Position numbers and translations under genes: made by a program. A stretch of 64,000 nt of DNA from Siphonodentalium dalli. Taxonomy: Eukaryota > Mollusca > Scaphopoda > Gadilida > Siphonodentaliidae. The stretch spans positions 492,001 through 556,000 of the forward strand of contig CP136062.1 in the NCBI GenBank assembly GCA_032622095.1, written 5' to 3'. Shown here piece by piece: positions 20,689-30,955 of this stretch. The notes below the pieces were generated by a model. That model searched no databases. It was given only the letters and a program-made list of their open reading frames with translations, and was not told the origin of the DNA. Position 1 is the first letter of the stretch. Every line of letters begins with the position of its first letter.

Positions 20689-20830
20689 TTGTCTGATCAC
20701 CGAGGTTAAGTAACGTCAAGCTCGGTTAGTCCTTGGATGGGTGACCGGCTTGGAATTATGGTGCTGCTACATTTCGGTGCGACTCCATCACTTCTTGCTC
20801 TCAGTCTCATTCTGTTACGGTAGTGTTAAT
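20689..20830 (+). mobile_element. 5S-rRNA-derived repeat, second unit
   Basis: GTCTGATCACCGAGGTTAAG followed by GGTTAGTCCTTGGATGGGTG and ACCGGCTTGGAAT is unmistakably 5S-like. It covers the internal promoter A box/IE/C box region (TFIIIA-binding part). The 5' third of 5S is missing, and GTGCTGCTAC ends the similarity, followed by the shared extra body (TTCGGTGCGACTCCATCACT). It lies 196 bp from the equivalent point in the first unit. As it lacks the 5S 5' end it cannot be a functional rRNA gene. Confidence 0.75.
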
Positions 20831-20883
20831 TATACTGTACAATCGTCATGCTAATTTGCTATTGCTATTTTGCATGTTTTTAA

Positions 20884-21860
20884 GGACTTTGCTAACCCAA
20901 TTTTCCCCAAATTTAATGGAGTCCAAAATAAAGGTTTATGTTCACTTTTATTAGTAACCACAGTAACCAAACCCATGAATGCAACATTTTAAGAGTGTAA
21001 TTCATGGTAGATTATGTTAGAAATTCAAAATGTGGAATTTATAGAAGTTTTTAAAATAATTTTTTTCGAACCCAAAATCAACAAACACAAAGTCAATATC
21101 AAAGAAAAAAATATGGCAATATGTACTGAACACTGTGAAGAATGATGAACAATAAAGATATACTCACATTTCTTTAGTTTCATTAAGATTTTTGGCTTGG
21201 AAGCAGTTGTTTACAGATGGTAGCTTGCATTGCTCAGAAAAGCTATTTGGGAACTGAGTTTGATGGGTTAAGTTAATGTTCACTCAAGCCAGCTAAGATT
21301 ATGACCAGCAGGACAGTCCAGGTGCTTGAGCCATGACAAGATTACATCCTGATTCAGGATGATTGGCGACCTAGTTTCTGGGTTATGGGGTACCCAGAGA
21401 TTGGGGATTAATCATTACACAGTTCTTTTGTCAAGAGATTCACAACACACCACTGTCCACACAGTTATTAACACTTAACTGTCACCTCACTTCAAGGGAT
21501 GTCAGGCAAGTTACTAAAATATTTGTAAACAATTGGTTCTTAGTAATTTTATCAAAGAATGCTTGATAAATATGAATATTATTTTATTGTTCATCGTTCT
21601 TCACAGTGTTCAGTACACATTGCCATATTTTTTTCTTTGAATTTGATGTGGGCTTTGTGTTTGTTGATTTTGGGTTCGAAAAAATTGGTTTTAAAAACCT
21701 CTATAAATTTCACATTTAGTATTTCTAACATATTCCACCATGAATTATACTCTTAAAATGTTGCATTCATGGGTTTGGTTACTGTGATTACTAATAAAAG
21801 TGAACATAAACCTTTATTTTGACTCCATCAAATTTGGGGAAAATTGGGTTAGCAAAGTCC
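20884..21860. mobile_element. TTAA-flanked foldback with ~280-bp arms
   Basis: The left arm (20884-21162) starts GGACTTTGCTAACCC. The right arm (21577-21860) is its reverse complement at roughly 90 percent by eye. TTAA flanks it at 20880-20883 and 21861-21864. The 414-bp spacer is unique and non-coding. Its size and structure fit a foldback MITE; no transposase. Confidence 0.8.
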
Positions 21861-22008
21861 TTAAATAATACTTGATTCATACATGTATGTATCTGTTATG
21901 TAATTCAGCAAGCGAAACATTAAATTATATTTGAAATAGCAATTTTTTGCGGTCATTTGTGAAATAACCATGGCCAGATGGCACAACTTGTGGTAAATTC
22001 ATTTTTTT

Positions 22009-22305
22009 TTATTTCAATTCAAGCTCGAAGTCACTGTCACTGTCAGTGTGCGTTTTGTTTTTATTTGGTTTTGTCTGCAATATTTCGCCAGTCAGTGTCG
22101 ACTTTGGCTTTAAGAAATCTATTCTTAGAATGGATTTCATAAATATGTACACATTGCTTACCTCAGTTGTGTTCATAATCGTAGGTGTTGAGTTATTTAA
22201 CATGTTTTCAGTGTGAATGTTGAGCGGCGAAACATGTCTGTGCACGCAGACATGTTTTTTTTTATGTGTGCGTACTGATACAAACTTATCAAGCAACAAA
22301 CTCAT
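22009..22305 (-). CDS. Unrecognised 98-residue ORF
   Basis: The frame is polar, begins MSLLLDKF and ends in an acidic TDSDSDFELELK stretch. There is no signal sequence, membrane helix or recognisable domain, and no repeat relative in the window. It could be a terminal exon fragment or chance. I keep it only because it is the longest unexplained frame between the foldback element and the gene. Confidence 0.12.
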   Translation of the reverse strand: MSLLLDKFVSVRTHKKKHVCVHRHVSPLNIHTENMLNNSTPTIMNTTEVSNVYIFMKSILRIDFLKPKSTLTGEILQTKPNKNKTHTDSDSDFELELK

Positions 22306-22309
22306 ATTT

Positions 22310-22900
22310 CTTTCGCTCGTTGTGAATAGAAATACATGATATACAAGCCATTATCAATATCATGATTGGATTGGTTCACACCATCAATGAATCAAATGGC
22401 TTAAAATAGTTAATATCTTTGGAACTATATTATGTCTCGACCCATGCCTCATCACCCAATATTTGATTTGGGACACACTAAAGTTGTATGAATCTATAAT
22501 GAATTCGATTTATTTAAAAGGACTCTGCGATCTATCAATCTATCGGAACTTATAGTTTTCGTTTGTCGGCTTTGCACTTTGAGAATATTCCAGTCAACTT
22601 TTAGGCGGAAACACCGATAGAAAATTGAAGAAAATATCTAAACACCCAGTGGGGCCTCTAAAATACTCTTTCGGGGCAAATATTTTTAATATTTTTATAA
22701 AATATGTAAAAAAAATTTGTTCATGCAATTTGATTATTTAACTTTTTGTTAAACTTTAGTGCTCAGATTCACAATTTTTAATATCTTTGGCTTGTATTAA
22801 AGACATTATTTGCCCATATATAATGAAGTACATGTATAACTAACGTGTGCCGACAAGAATTATTTATCAAAGTTTTCGCTCTTGGTCATTTTGATAAATT
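22310..22900. other. Anonymous sequence upstream of the glycosyltransferase
   Basis: AT-rich, with no repeat or coding signal that I can support. Confidence 0.4.
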
Positions 22901-22939
22901 ACACTAAGTTCGCTGCCGATCGAGGCTGATCGAGGTGGG

Positions 22940-23302
22940 AATTAATCAAAACAAAATGGCGGCCGTTGCCAACAATAGAATTTTGGACTCCGCTGACCCT
23001 GGCTGACCCTTCAGTTATGAATAAATTATCCATTTTAGGTAATTTTATCTATGTTTAGATTGGGCCGAAAAAGTCGATTAGTATATCTCATATTCGCATA
23101 CGTATACCCTGGTCGCTTCGCTTCCGCGGCTTCGCCGCGGGAGAGCGGGCGCTATGAATACTTGGTGATAGTTTTGAGTTATAACATGCCCCTAAGGTTT
23201 TATCCAGTTTGTTTTTAAATTCGCTATAGCATGTTTAAGCATACCCAAAAAAATTCAACCCAAACAAAAAAACATTTTTTATATTTTTTGGTTTACTTTC
23301 AG
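22940..23302 (+). promoter_or_regulatory. Possible 5' non-coding exon and intron of the glycosyltransferase gene
   Basis: AACAAAATGGCGGCC at 22952-22966 opens only a 16-codon frame. A donor-like AGGTAATT at 23038 and an acceptor after a T-rich tract (TTTGGTTTACTTTCAG ending 23302) would frame a 264-bp intron ahead of the coding exon. A GC-rich perfect hairpin (CCGCGG, 5-nt loop, CCGCGG at 23124-23140) sits inside. This is inference from splice-like signals; no TATA box is obvious. Confidence 0.25.
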
Positions 23303-23585
23303 ATGACTGCAGAAACATCCACTGCTCATAGCTGCATATGTGGAAATGAGCTCTGTGTCGCCGGCTCACACTCAACACTATTATTATCATCATCACATGT
23401 ATTTAAGGAGCGAGTCTGAATATGACTGGCAATAGCTGAGGTTACTCAAAGGTGTAAATAAACCCAGTCACTATGAAGGCCATATCTCATATATGCTACG
23501 TATTTGTATGTTAGGACTTTACAATGAGTCTTAGGATATTGGCTTTGATATAGGGAATGGAATCACGCTCCAAGCGTGCCTCACA

Positions 23586-24674
23586 ATGTCAAAGATGGAA
23601 TCTCAAGACAAGGTACGAAAAGGCATGGCTAAATTAAAGAAGAACTCATGGTTAGTTATATTTACCACGCTGTATCTAACTGTGGTGTTCATTCTCGTCC
23701 ACAACCAAAACTGGACAGTTCAAAATGGCAACATAATAATACACTCATCTTTGGTTTCCGACTACGATACAATGATTCAGGAAATTAAAACAAATAGGCC
23801 TACGTTGTTGGCATTGATAAGGAAAACCAAACAATACTCCATCGACTACGATACAATGATTCACCCACACAGGGTATGCCAAAGAGGACATGCTCCATAT
23901 TTGTTAATCTTAGTTGCGTCACTTCCGGAAAACAGGCGCTTACGGGACGCTACAAGAACAACGTGGGGAAGTGTTGTAAATACAGGACAATGGCCGACAA
24001 ATTCAAGTAGCAAGAAATTACGGGGAAAATTAGAAATAGTATTTTTGTTCGGTAGAACCAACGACACAAAAAAACAACGAGATCTGCAACAAGAATCTAT
24101 AGAACATGGAGATATACTACAAGTTGAATATACAGATTCATATTGGAATTTAAGCAGAAAAGTGTTAACAGGATTCAGATGGATGTCACGTGACTGTCAC
24201 CTCGCTCAATATGTGATGAAAATCGACGAGGACACTTTCATCAATGTCCCAATGCTTTTGTATTTCATGAGGATTCACGATATGACCAAAAGTATTTTCG
24301 GATTAGTTCAACCACATAGTCCTGTACAACGTAGTGGAAAGTTCAAGGTTGCTCACAATGACTACCCTCTTCCTCATTATCCGCCCTACTGTTCTGGAAA
24401 CCTCTATGTTATGCCTACTGGTCTTGCGAAATCCATTCTGTTCCTATCGGAATATGTACCGTATGTGGGTATGGAAGACGCTTACATAACTGGGATTCTA
24501 GCATATATGTTTAATGTACGTCACGTGTCAGTCGATATTAACTTGTATGACGCATGGAAAGCGCCTGATCCGTGTGATTTTTCGCGTAACCTCAAAATGT
24601 ACGGACAACAGGTTTTTGACGAACTGTCTCATGATATATGGCGGACCTTAAATGATCAATCACTTTGTGCTTAA
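23586..24674 (+). CDS. Beta-1,3-galactosyltransferase-like protein (GT31)
   Basis: This 362-residue, intronless frame is a type II Golgi membrane enzyme of the GT31 family, which adds a galactose or N-acetylglucosamine in beta-1,3 linkage using a UDP-sugar. A short basic cytoplasmic tail precedes one membrane helix (about residues 22-39), then a stem and the catalytic domain. Family motifs are in order: RDATRTTWG (120-128), VFLFGRT (152-158), the DxD metal/UDP site as KIDEDTF (DED 214-216), YPPYCSG (265-271) and EDAYITG (297-303). NxS/T sites occur at 42, 139, 159 and 188. Length fits the family. The start is supported by an in-frame stop at 23532-23534 and no earlier ATG in frame. Single coding exons are usual in this family. 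The stem holds a 28-residue-spaced duplication (DYDTMI at 59 and 87). Acceptor specificity cannot be told. Confidence 0.93.
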   Translation: MSKMESQDKVRKGMAKLKKNSWLVIFTTLYLTVVFILVHNQNWTVQNGNIIIHSSLVSDYDTMIQEIKTNRPTLLALIRKTKQYSIDYDTMIHPHRVCQRGHAPYLLILVASLPENRRLRDATRTTWGSVVNTGQWPTNSSSKKLRGKLEIVFLFGRTNDTKKQRDLQQESIEHGDILQVEYTDSYWNLSRKVLTGFRWMSRDCHLAQYVMKIDEDTFINVPMLLYFMRIHDMTKSIFGLVQPHSPVQRSGKFKVAHNDYPLPHYPPYCSGNLYVMPTGLAKSILFLSEYVPYVGMEDAYITGILAYMFNVRHVSVDINLYDAWKAPDPCDFSRNLKMYGQQVFDELSHDIWRTLNDQSLCA

Positions 24675-25220
24675 CATTGGACGACAACAGCTAGGGATTA
24701 CTTTCTTACGGTGATCTTATAAGATGCTTGTACGCGCCTGGTGCCCGCCCTCGCTATACACTGACCTTCCACGCCGTCCCTATATATATGCACCTGCTTT
24801 ACGTCATGGTAGACCAGAGACAAGTAGAACTGTAGCATTTCACCCGATTTACCATCGCTCGGAAACTGACAATATTTCCGAAAATCGTTATTGTTCTGAG
24901 TTGGCATGACTTAGATTCGCATGACTTAGATGTAAACAATCTCCAATTGTGAAGAAAATTGACCCCCACCAATCTTTCTTATATAAAAATCACGATATAA
25001 TCAATTAAGGTATCTCTCACTCAACGACAAATTGTCGGATTTCAATTTATTTACGCATACAAGTCAACACATCGTCAGTAAAATGTTTTATAGCGACGAA
25101 ATATTTAAAGTTTGCGCTGTCATTCGTGACCTCATCAATCCCAATGCATATGCAACATGACCCGACCTGGATAATGAATCTGAGTGCGCTGATTGGCTAG
25201 AATAAACATGCACGTCGGTG
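24675..25220. other. 3' flank of the glycosyltransferase gene
   Basis: There is no near poly(A) signal after the stop. The first AATAAA on the plus strand that I notice is at 25201-25206, 527 bp downstream. No repeats were recognised. Short opposed frames at 24698-24909 are not convincing. Confidence 0.4.
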
Positions 25221-25228
25221 GTGGTTAA

Positions 25229-25661
25229 ATACACTCAGTCCGATCAGACGGTCCCCATATCATCAAGATACAACAACAACAACATTTCTTCAAAATTAGG
25301 TTTAGTTATCAGAATCGATTTATTGCAACGAAATAATGCTAACCACTGTCAACTATGGTATCAAATTTCCCAAAACTTGTTATTTTTCAACTTTTTATTC
25401 AACAAAATATGCCCGTATTATCACTTACCACTTGATTATAGAGATATCCATTTTCATCCGCAATTTTGTCCGAGATCTTCCGTTTGACCAAGTGTTATGG
25501 GCTACATATTATTAGACATCTCGAGAAAAAACAAACTTCAAAAATCGATATCTGATCACTCTGAGCTTTGATGGGTGGGTTCCTCGGCTCGAATCAAATA
25601 TTTTTTACCCCCGAAGCCAAAGAAATAGTAATTTAGGAGCGTCTGGTCGGATTGAGTACCT
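25229..25661. mobile_element. TTAA-flanked TIR element, family F1, full copy
   Basis: TTAA occurs at 25225-25228 and 25662-25665. The right end TCGGATTGAGTACCT is intact, while the left end has drifted (ATACACTCAGTCCGATC). The inner blocks CAAAAATCGATATCTGATCA and CCCCCGAAGCCAAAGAAATA match the other copies. Confidence 0.75.
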
Positions 25662-25734
25662 TTAATGCGCTGCGAAACAGTCCAATCGACATAGCTCACA
25701 CACGTGTGTTCTTCTATTCAGGAAATCTATCAAT

Positions 25735-26345
25735 ACAGATCAATTGGGAATCTTGGAATTCCGATAATGTTATCCCGATTTTCAAATGAAGATGATTCCG
25801 CTGACGCCAAAATTCCCTCGTGCCATGCCTAACCAATATCTTTGAGAAAGTGATTTTGAAACAGATTAGTAAATTTTCATCGAAAATGAACTCCTAAATT
25901 TAATCAATCTTGTTTTCGCACATGTCATCTAACAACATACCAGCTTTGTTATAACCTCTGTCAATCCCCTGATATCTAAATGCTCTATATTTTGTGATAC
26001 ATGTATCCAAAGTTTTTTGAAAGGGTTTGGCACAGGGGACTGATGCATAATGTTGAATGCTTATGGATTGGAAGGAAACATTTTATGTTTGATAGTGGAA
26101 TAACTAGATAACTGGACGCAGAGAGTCCTAATCGATTAAACTTTTTTTCAAAATATGATGTCATCCTATCAACAGAATCACAAGGATCGATCGACCTATG
26201 TAGCTGTGTCCGTTTTTTCTCCTTGTTTATATAACTTATTTACTTATTTGCCCGATGGTGCTGAATCGGTAACAAGAATGTGTGCGGATGAGACCAGTTC
26301 CAGGAACATTCCCTTTGATATTAATATACCTGAACATACCATATA
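25735..26345 (+). pseudogene. Decayed LINE reverse transcriptase relic
   Basis: Across shifting frames the translation keeps RT signatures in order: NVIPIFK (25771-25791), IFEKVILKQ (about 25838), FCDTC followed by FERVWHRG-like text (25990-26040), then a PDGAES / ADETS segment at about 26250-26300 in place of the ADDTS catalytic motif. FCDTC plus the KAFDRVWH-like block matches the minus-strand LINE at 2330-4180, so it is an older copy of the same family in the opposite orientation. Too many stops and shifts to function. Confidence 0.7.
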
Positions 26346-26465
26346 TGAATAGTTATCCAGACAAAATTACAGCGTGGTCTCGTGGCTGACTGGTCGGCTT
26401 TAATCCAATTAAAACGTTTCTCATTGGTTGCACCATCGACTGAAAAACCGAACCTCAGTTTCGTG

Positions 26466-26922
26466 GGCCCACTTAATTTTCTTGTCACCGATTATTTTTG
26501 TATAGTGCCTTGATATACGGTTTTAATAACAATATATGCCATAAAATATGATTAAAATACTATAATTCATCACAATTTGAAACGTATGTGTCTCAGAATG
26601 TGCCCCTAGAGAAATAGAAAGTATCTGGAATCATAGAAAGATTTCCCCCGTTATGTCTCCCAGACTGCAACATAATGGGAATAACTCTATCTTTAGGATA
26701 GAGAGTTATTCCCCTCCATTGGAAATAATACACTTTGCACCACAATCCAGAAGAAACTTAAGCACCATAACACATAGTTAACTCAACAAAAATAACATGT
26801 TCACAGATTATTACACCGGATAAGTTGATAATACAATGTGTTGGAGCTTTCTGTTTCAAATGGTATATAATATGGCATATATTTTATATAATGTGATCTG
26901 GAGTTCGAAAATTAAGTGGGCC
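26466..26922. mobile_element. 457-bp element with 16-bp TIR
   Basis: GGCCCACTTAATTTTC at 26466-26481 is the exact inverse of 26907-26922. The centre holds a hairpin of GGGAATAACTCTATC and its inverse (about 26680-26713); that motif is seen again at 27348 and 29028. No coding capacity. TSD not clear. Confidence 0.6.
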
Positions 26923-26990
26923 TTTAAATTGACTTCGTGTAAACACATATGTCCCGAACTCTGATCAAATCGCAAATTTACAAAACGTTA

Positions 26991-27385
26991 TCACATTCAT
27001 CATTGTTCATTTCATATGAATATGCATGTTTATATATATATACAGCAATAATCAAATTAGATTACACAATAATAGTCGATAAACTTAACAAGTAAGATAA
27101 TTACATGTGTTCACCCATAACAATAAATGATTTCGCTCATATTGAATAGGACACATTCTTAAAGGCACACCTTAGGAATATGAATAGTCTTTTTTATGAA
27201 GCTCATATTTTGAAGAGGTGGGAGACCATGGAACTTCTCTCTCGTAGGGTTCTTTCAAATGTATTCAGGGATATATCGTTTTCTGATTTCATCAATATGT
27301 CAGAGCTCGACATGTTATTTCTATCTCGATGCAAGGGGAATAACTCTATCTCCAATTTGGTATTTTGCTGCATTTTAGATATATA
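26991..27385 (+). repeat. Direct duplication, first copy
   Basis: It runs from TCACATTCATCATTGTTCAT through TTAAAGGCACACC and CAGACCATGGAA-like blocks to GGGAATAACTCTATCTCC. The same order recurs at 28182-29075, about 1.19 kb away, with a few percent divergence. The frames at 27180-27434 fall within it. Confidence 0.75.
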
Positions 27386-28028
27386 TAATTTAACGCTCAT
27401 ATTGAAGGCTCTATTAACAGAATTACAACTCTAATTGTTCCAGCAATGGTCATTGGTGGAATAAAGTTCCCAAATTAAAGGCCCATATATTGTTCGAATC
27501 TGGATTATACTGCCAGAGTATTATTCTGATTTACTTATTGCAAAAGTCACATAACAGTGAAACAATCAAAACGTATATACATTTATTATACGCCCAATAG
27601 TAAATTATAGAAAAAAATGCGTTTAGATAAATATCGATATCACCCAGAAGGGGATATAGAAGAATATACTTTCACACTAGCTTGCGCGTGCAACCGATTC
27701 ACTTGCGATTACCAATACTGTTTCCGGTTTGTACTATTGAAGAAGGTCAAAGTGAAAGAACCCATTGTAATATTCTAAATTATATTATATTCACTGATAC
27801 AGTTATAATCAAAATCTATTTTATGTTGAAATTCGACATATTTATGGCGGAAATAAAGAGAAGAATACGGGAACTATATTTTTATATTCTGCGGATGGTG
27901 AAGTAGCATTGTGAGAACAGGCATCGATCAGCTGATGGCTTCAAAAATTATGCATCGATTGAAGACGTTTGTGATATCATTTAACGTCGTAAGTGGTGAA
28001 TTTCTTTGGAAATGCGTATAATAAAAAG
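27386..28028. other. Unique spacer between duplicated blocks
   Basis: No gene or repeat recognised. Confidence 0.4.
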
Positions 28029-28150
28029 AATATCTAGTGTTTTTTTTAGTGGATACCGAAAAATACGTCATTCGTGACCGCGACAAATGTTTATTTGTCT
28101 CGCTCACTCATGACATATTTTTCGGTATCCACTCAAAACACTAGATATCC
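28029..28150. repeat. 120-bp cruciform-forming palindrome
   Basis: About 40-bp arms read outward as ATATCTAGTGTT and AGTGGATACCGAAAAATA (28030-28070), with their inverse at 28111-28149. The inner segment is itself palindromic (GCGACAAAT / ATTTGTCTCGC). Likely a small foldback MITE. Confidence 0.7.
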
Positions 28151-28181
28151 TCTATGTAAACTATGTACACAACTTTGGATA

Positions 28182-29075
28182 TCACATTCATCATTGTTCA
28201 TTTCATATACATATGCATGTTTATATATACAGCAGTAATTAAATTAGATTAAAAATTTATAGGCGATAAACTTTACAAGTATGATAATCACATGTGTTCA
28301 CTCATAACAAAAAATGATTTCGCTCATATGGAATAAGACACCTTCTTAAAGGCACACCTGAAGAATATGCATAGTCTTTTTATGAGGCTTATATTTTGAA
28401 GAGATAGCAGACCATGGAATTTCTCTCTCGTAAGGTTCTTCTAAAAGTTTTCAGGGACAAATTGTTTTCAGATTTAATCCAAATGACTGCATATAATGAC
28501 TAAATGGTATACGTCTCATAAATATTCTCCACATATTTTGCATATCCTATTGTCATTATCATTGGGAGATTTCTTCCATCCTGCGCATTATATAGGCAGT
28601 TTATGATTTGCAGTTCTGAGCTTCAGGAGGTAGATCGATAGATTAGACGGCAAAATATTCAAATAATTTGGATAACCGTAGTCAGTTTTATAAACCTATA
28701 AAATTGGGTCATCGATGAAGCAGATGTGTTTGTGTCATCGAGTAGTGCGTCCCAATGACGTTGTTTGAGAACAGCTTTTGCATTTCTCAGTTGAATAGCG
28801 GTCAGACCCGTCTGGGTGGTCCACTTTGATTGCAATTTCAAATCATAAAGACCACTTTTGCAAAAAAATAACCATTTGGAGTTATTTTTGTCTGCTGTCT
28901 TTGAGTTCATCTCTTGAGTCTGATAAATCAAGATATAAATATTCTTAGCTAACTCAGAGGCGTCACTCGATACGAGCTTTGACCAATATGTCAGAGCTCG
29001 GCATGTTATTTCTATCTCGACGCAAGGGGAATAACTCTATCTCCATTTTTTTAAATTTTACTGCATTTTCTACTA
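28182..29075 (+). repeat. Direct duplication, second copy with ~500-bp insertion
   Basis: It matches 26991-27385 up to about 28478 (AGATTTAATCC), then carries about 505 bp of unrelated sequence. It resumes near 28985 at AATATGTCAGAGCTCGGCAT. The inserted part includes a minus-strand 90-codon frame (28659-28931) with no recognisable domain. Whether the insert was gained here or lost from the first copy is not determined. Confidence 0.65.
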
Positions 29076-29084
29076 TATATTTTG

Positions 29085-29150
29085 AGAACTCCGTATATAA
29101 ATATATATATAAATATATATGTGTGTATATATATATATATACTTTCTAGA
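29085..29150. repeat. AT/TATA microsatellite
   Basis: Runs of ATATAT with interspersed AAATAT and GTGTGT; simple sequence. Confidence 0.85.
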
Positions 29151-29610
29151 ATCCGAAACGGCTGGACCGATTGACCTCAAACTTCCTATCTGATGTTAAA
29201 AGCACACGGGATGCGTCGTCGCGGCGTTTTGGAGAAGCTCCGAGCACCCGTTCTCCACACACAGTCACAAAAAACGGCACCTTGGAGTTAATCGCGTTCA
29301 TAGTTAAAGAGCGTTCGTATCCGCAGTGTCGTTGATAAAGAGCGTATGCGTGTAATGTGATTCTTAAGTCTGTGTCCGGGCGTGAGCGTATGTATCCAGA
29401 CATGAGCGTGTTGTGTGGTTATTACGTACTTAGGGCTTCCTAGGAACGGGGGAGATTTTCATCGGGTCAGTTTTTTCCGAATGATATATATGTGTGTGTC
29501 CTTTATAGACTCGAACCGATTGAGCTCAACCTTGCTACCTACGGGAAGTGTCATGGACGGGTTAAATTGTGACCCCGACCTGACCTTGACCTTGAAAATG
29601 ATTTTTTAAG
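29151..29610 (+). repeat. Two members of a dispersed repeat (GGACCGATTGACCTCAA type)
   Basis: GGACCGATTGACCTCAAACT at 29163 and ACCGATTGAGCTCAACCT at 29516 resemble CTGATCGGACTCAAATTTGG at 49281 and 61393. All are preceded by a TATAGACT- or AGAATCCGA-like block, and the last three by GTGTGT/CTGTGT. GACCTGACCTTGACCTTGA ends the second member. Confidence 0.45.
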
Positions 29611-30950
29611 TTATCTATTCATAATTATGTTTGCGTGATTCCCATAATCATAATGATATATTAAAAATTTATACCGTTTATTATTGATGATAAAATATTT
29701 TGTCAGTGACTACTATGATATTGGTATTGTAGTTTCCAAACTGATCCCAGAGCTGACATCAGTTTAGGCTTCAGTCATGTGAACTCTTCCAACTTTTTCC
29801 ACAAGATGTGCACCCGTATCGTCGTATACTAGCGTGCATGTAATGCGTGATTAGCACATATGTATGCGTGAAGTGTGGACGCTATTTTGTGGCAAATGGA
29901 GTAGTTTGCATTCCATTGACAATTAGCCCCGTTCCACCCGCTGTACCAACAGTCGCCAAATGTAACTGCCATGGGAAGTGAGGGACAAATCTGGATTTTC
30001 TCCACAAAACCTGCCACTACCAAAGTTTTGAAATTATACATACAATTTTAAGTATAAGTTTCAAACTTGCATAGCTGCCATTCACAACTACATCGTTGGT
30101 GTTAAGTTACTTCATTTGCGGCTGTCGTTTAGCGCGCAAGAGTTTAAATATCACGGTGTGTAACTGCTGAAAGATCTCACCAGGATCCACGCTAACGCCT
30201 ATAACTTTACCCATAGTGGAAAAAATATGGGAATGTCTGAAACATGTAAACGCTCTCTATACCATACCAAATCAAAAGTAATGTCCTCTTGCCGCCTTTC
30301 ACAATATGGTGGCTTTGAATACAGGTGATGGTTTTCAGATTCGACATGTTTTCGTTTTGAGATAGACAAAACGAAGCAAAGGCAAAACACAGAAATTCCT
30401 TATAGGAAATTTATTCGGGACATCGAATTAGAACCCTCCTCCTTTTCTCGCCTCAGTTTCCGTGGCGGAGAAGCAACGTTTGCATTTCAAGCAGATATAC
30501 CCACATACCTTATATACAGTTGACATGAGATTTGTCAAGAAATATCTACACAATACTCTCGAAGAGCACTTTTCGCAATATTGCACGCGGTCCCAAAATT
30601 TTGGTACAGGACTATATAACACAGGCATCTCAAAACTGTAATGTTGCTTTCTTAACACATGAGTACACTTGTAAAATATATATCGCAGTACACGTGTATA
30701 ATCTGCGTATTGTTAGATATTATTTTTATTACAAATGTCGTTACGCTTATAATACAATTCCTAAGAAAGTATGCTCCAATGCAAACCCGCTTTAGTTATG
30801 CTTTCAAAATTGAATTTATCTCGTTTGTCACTGGTAACAAATTCCAGAAATTGTCACTTTCGCGGCCATTAAAAGTTTGAACAAAACAAGAGAAGATAAT
30901 CATAAATATTTAACCATTACTGTTATAACACAAATCGAAATAACGTAAAC
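29611..30950. other. Anonymous sequence, 1.3 kb
   Basis: No gene or shared repeat recognised. TAAAGAGCGT motifs lie just before it (29309, 29334). The short frames at 29829-30041, 30199-30390, 30428-30658, 30532-30795 and 30659-30880 conflict in strand and phase. Confidence 0.4.
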
Positions 30951-30955
30951 CAAGT

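Noticed and set aside
20689-20785. Functional 5S rRNA gene
   Set aside because: The 5' third of 5S is missing and there are several substitutions; no poly-T terminator directly at the 3' end.
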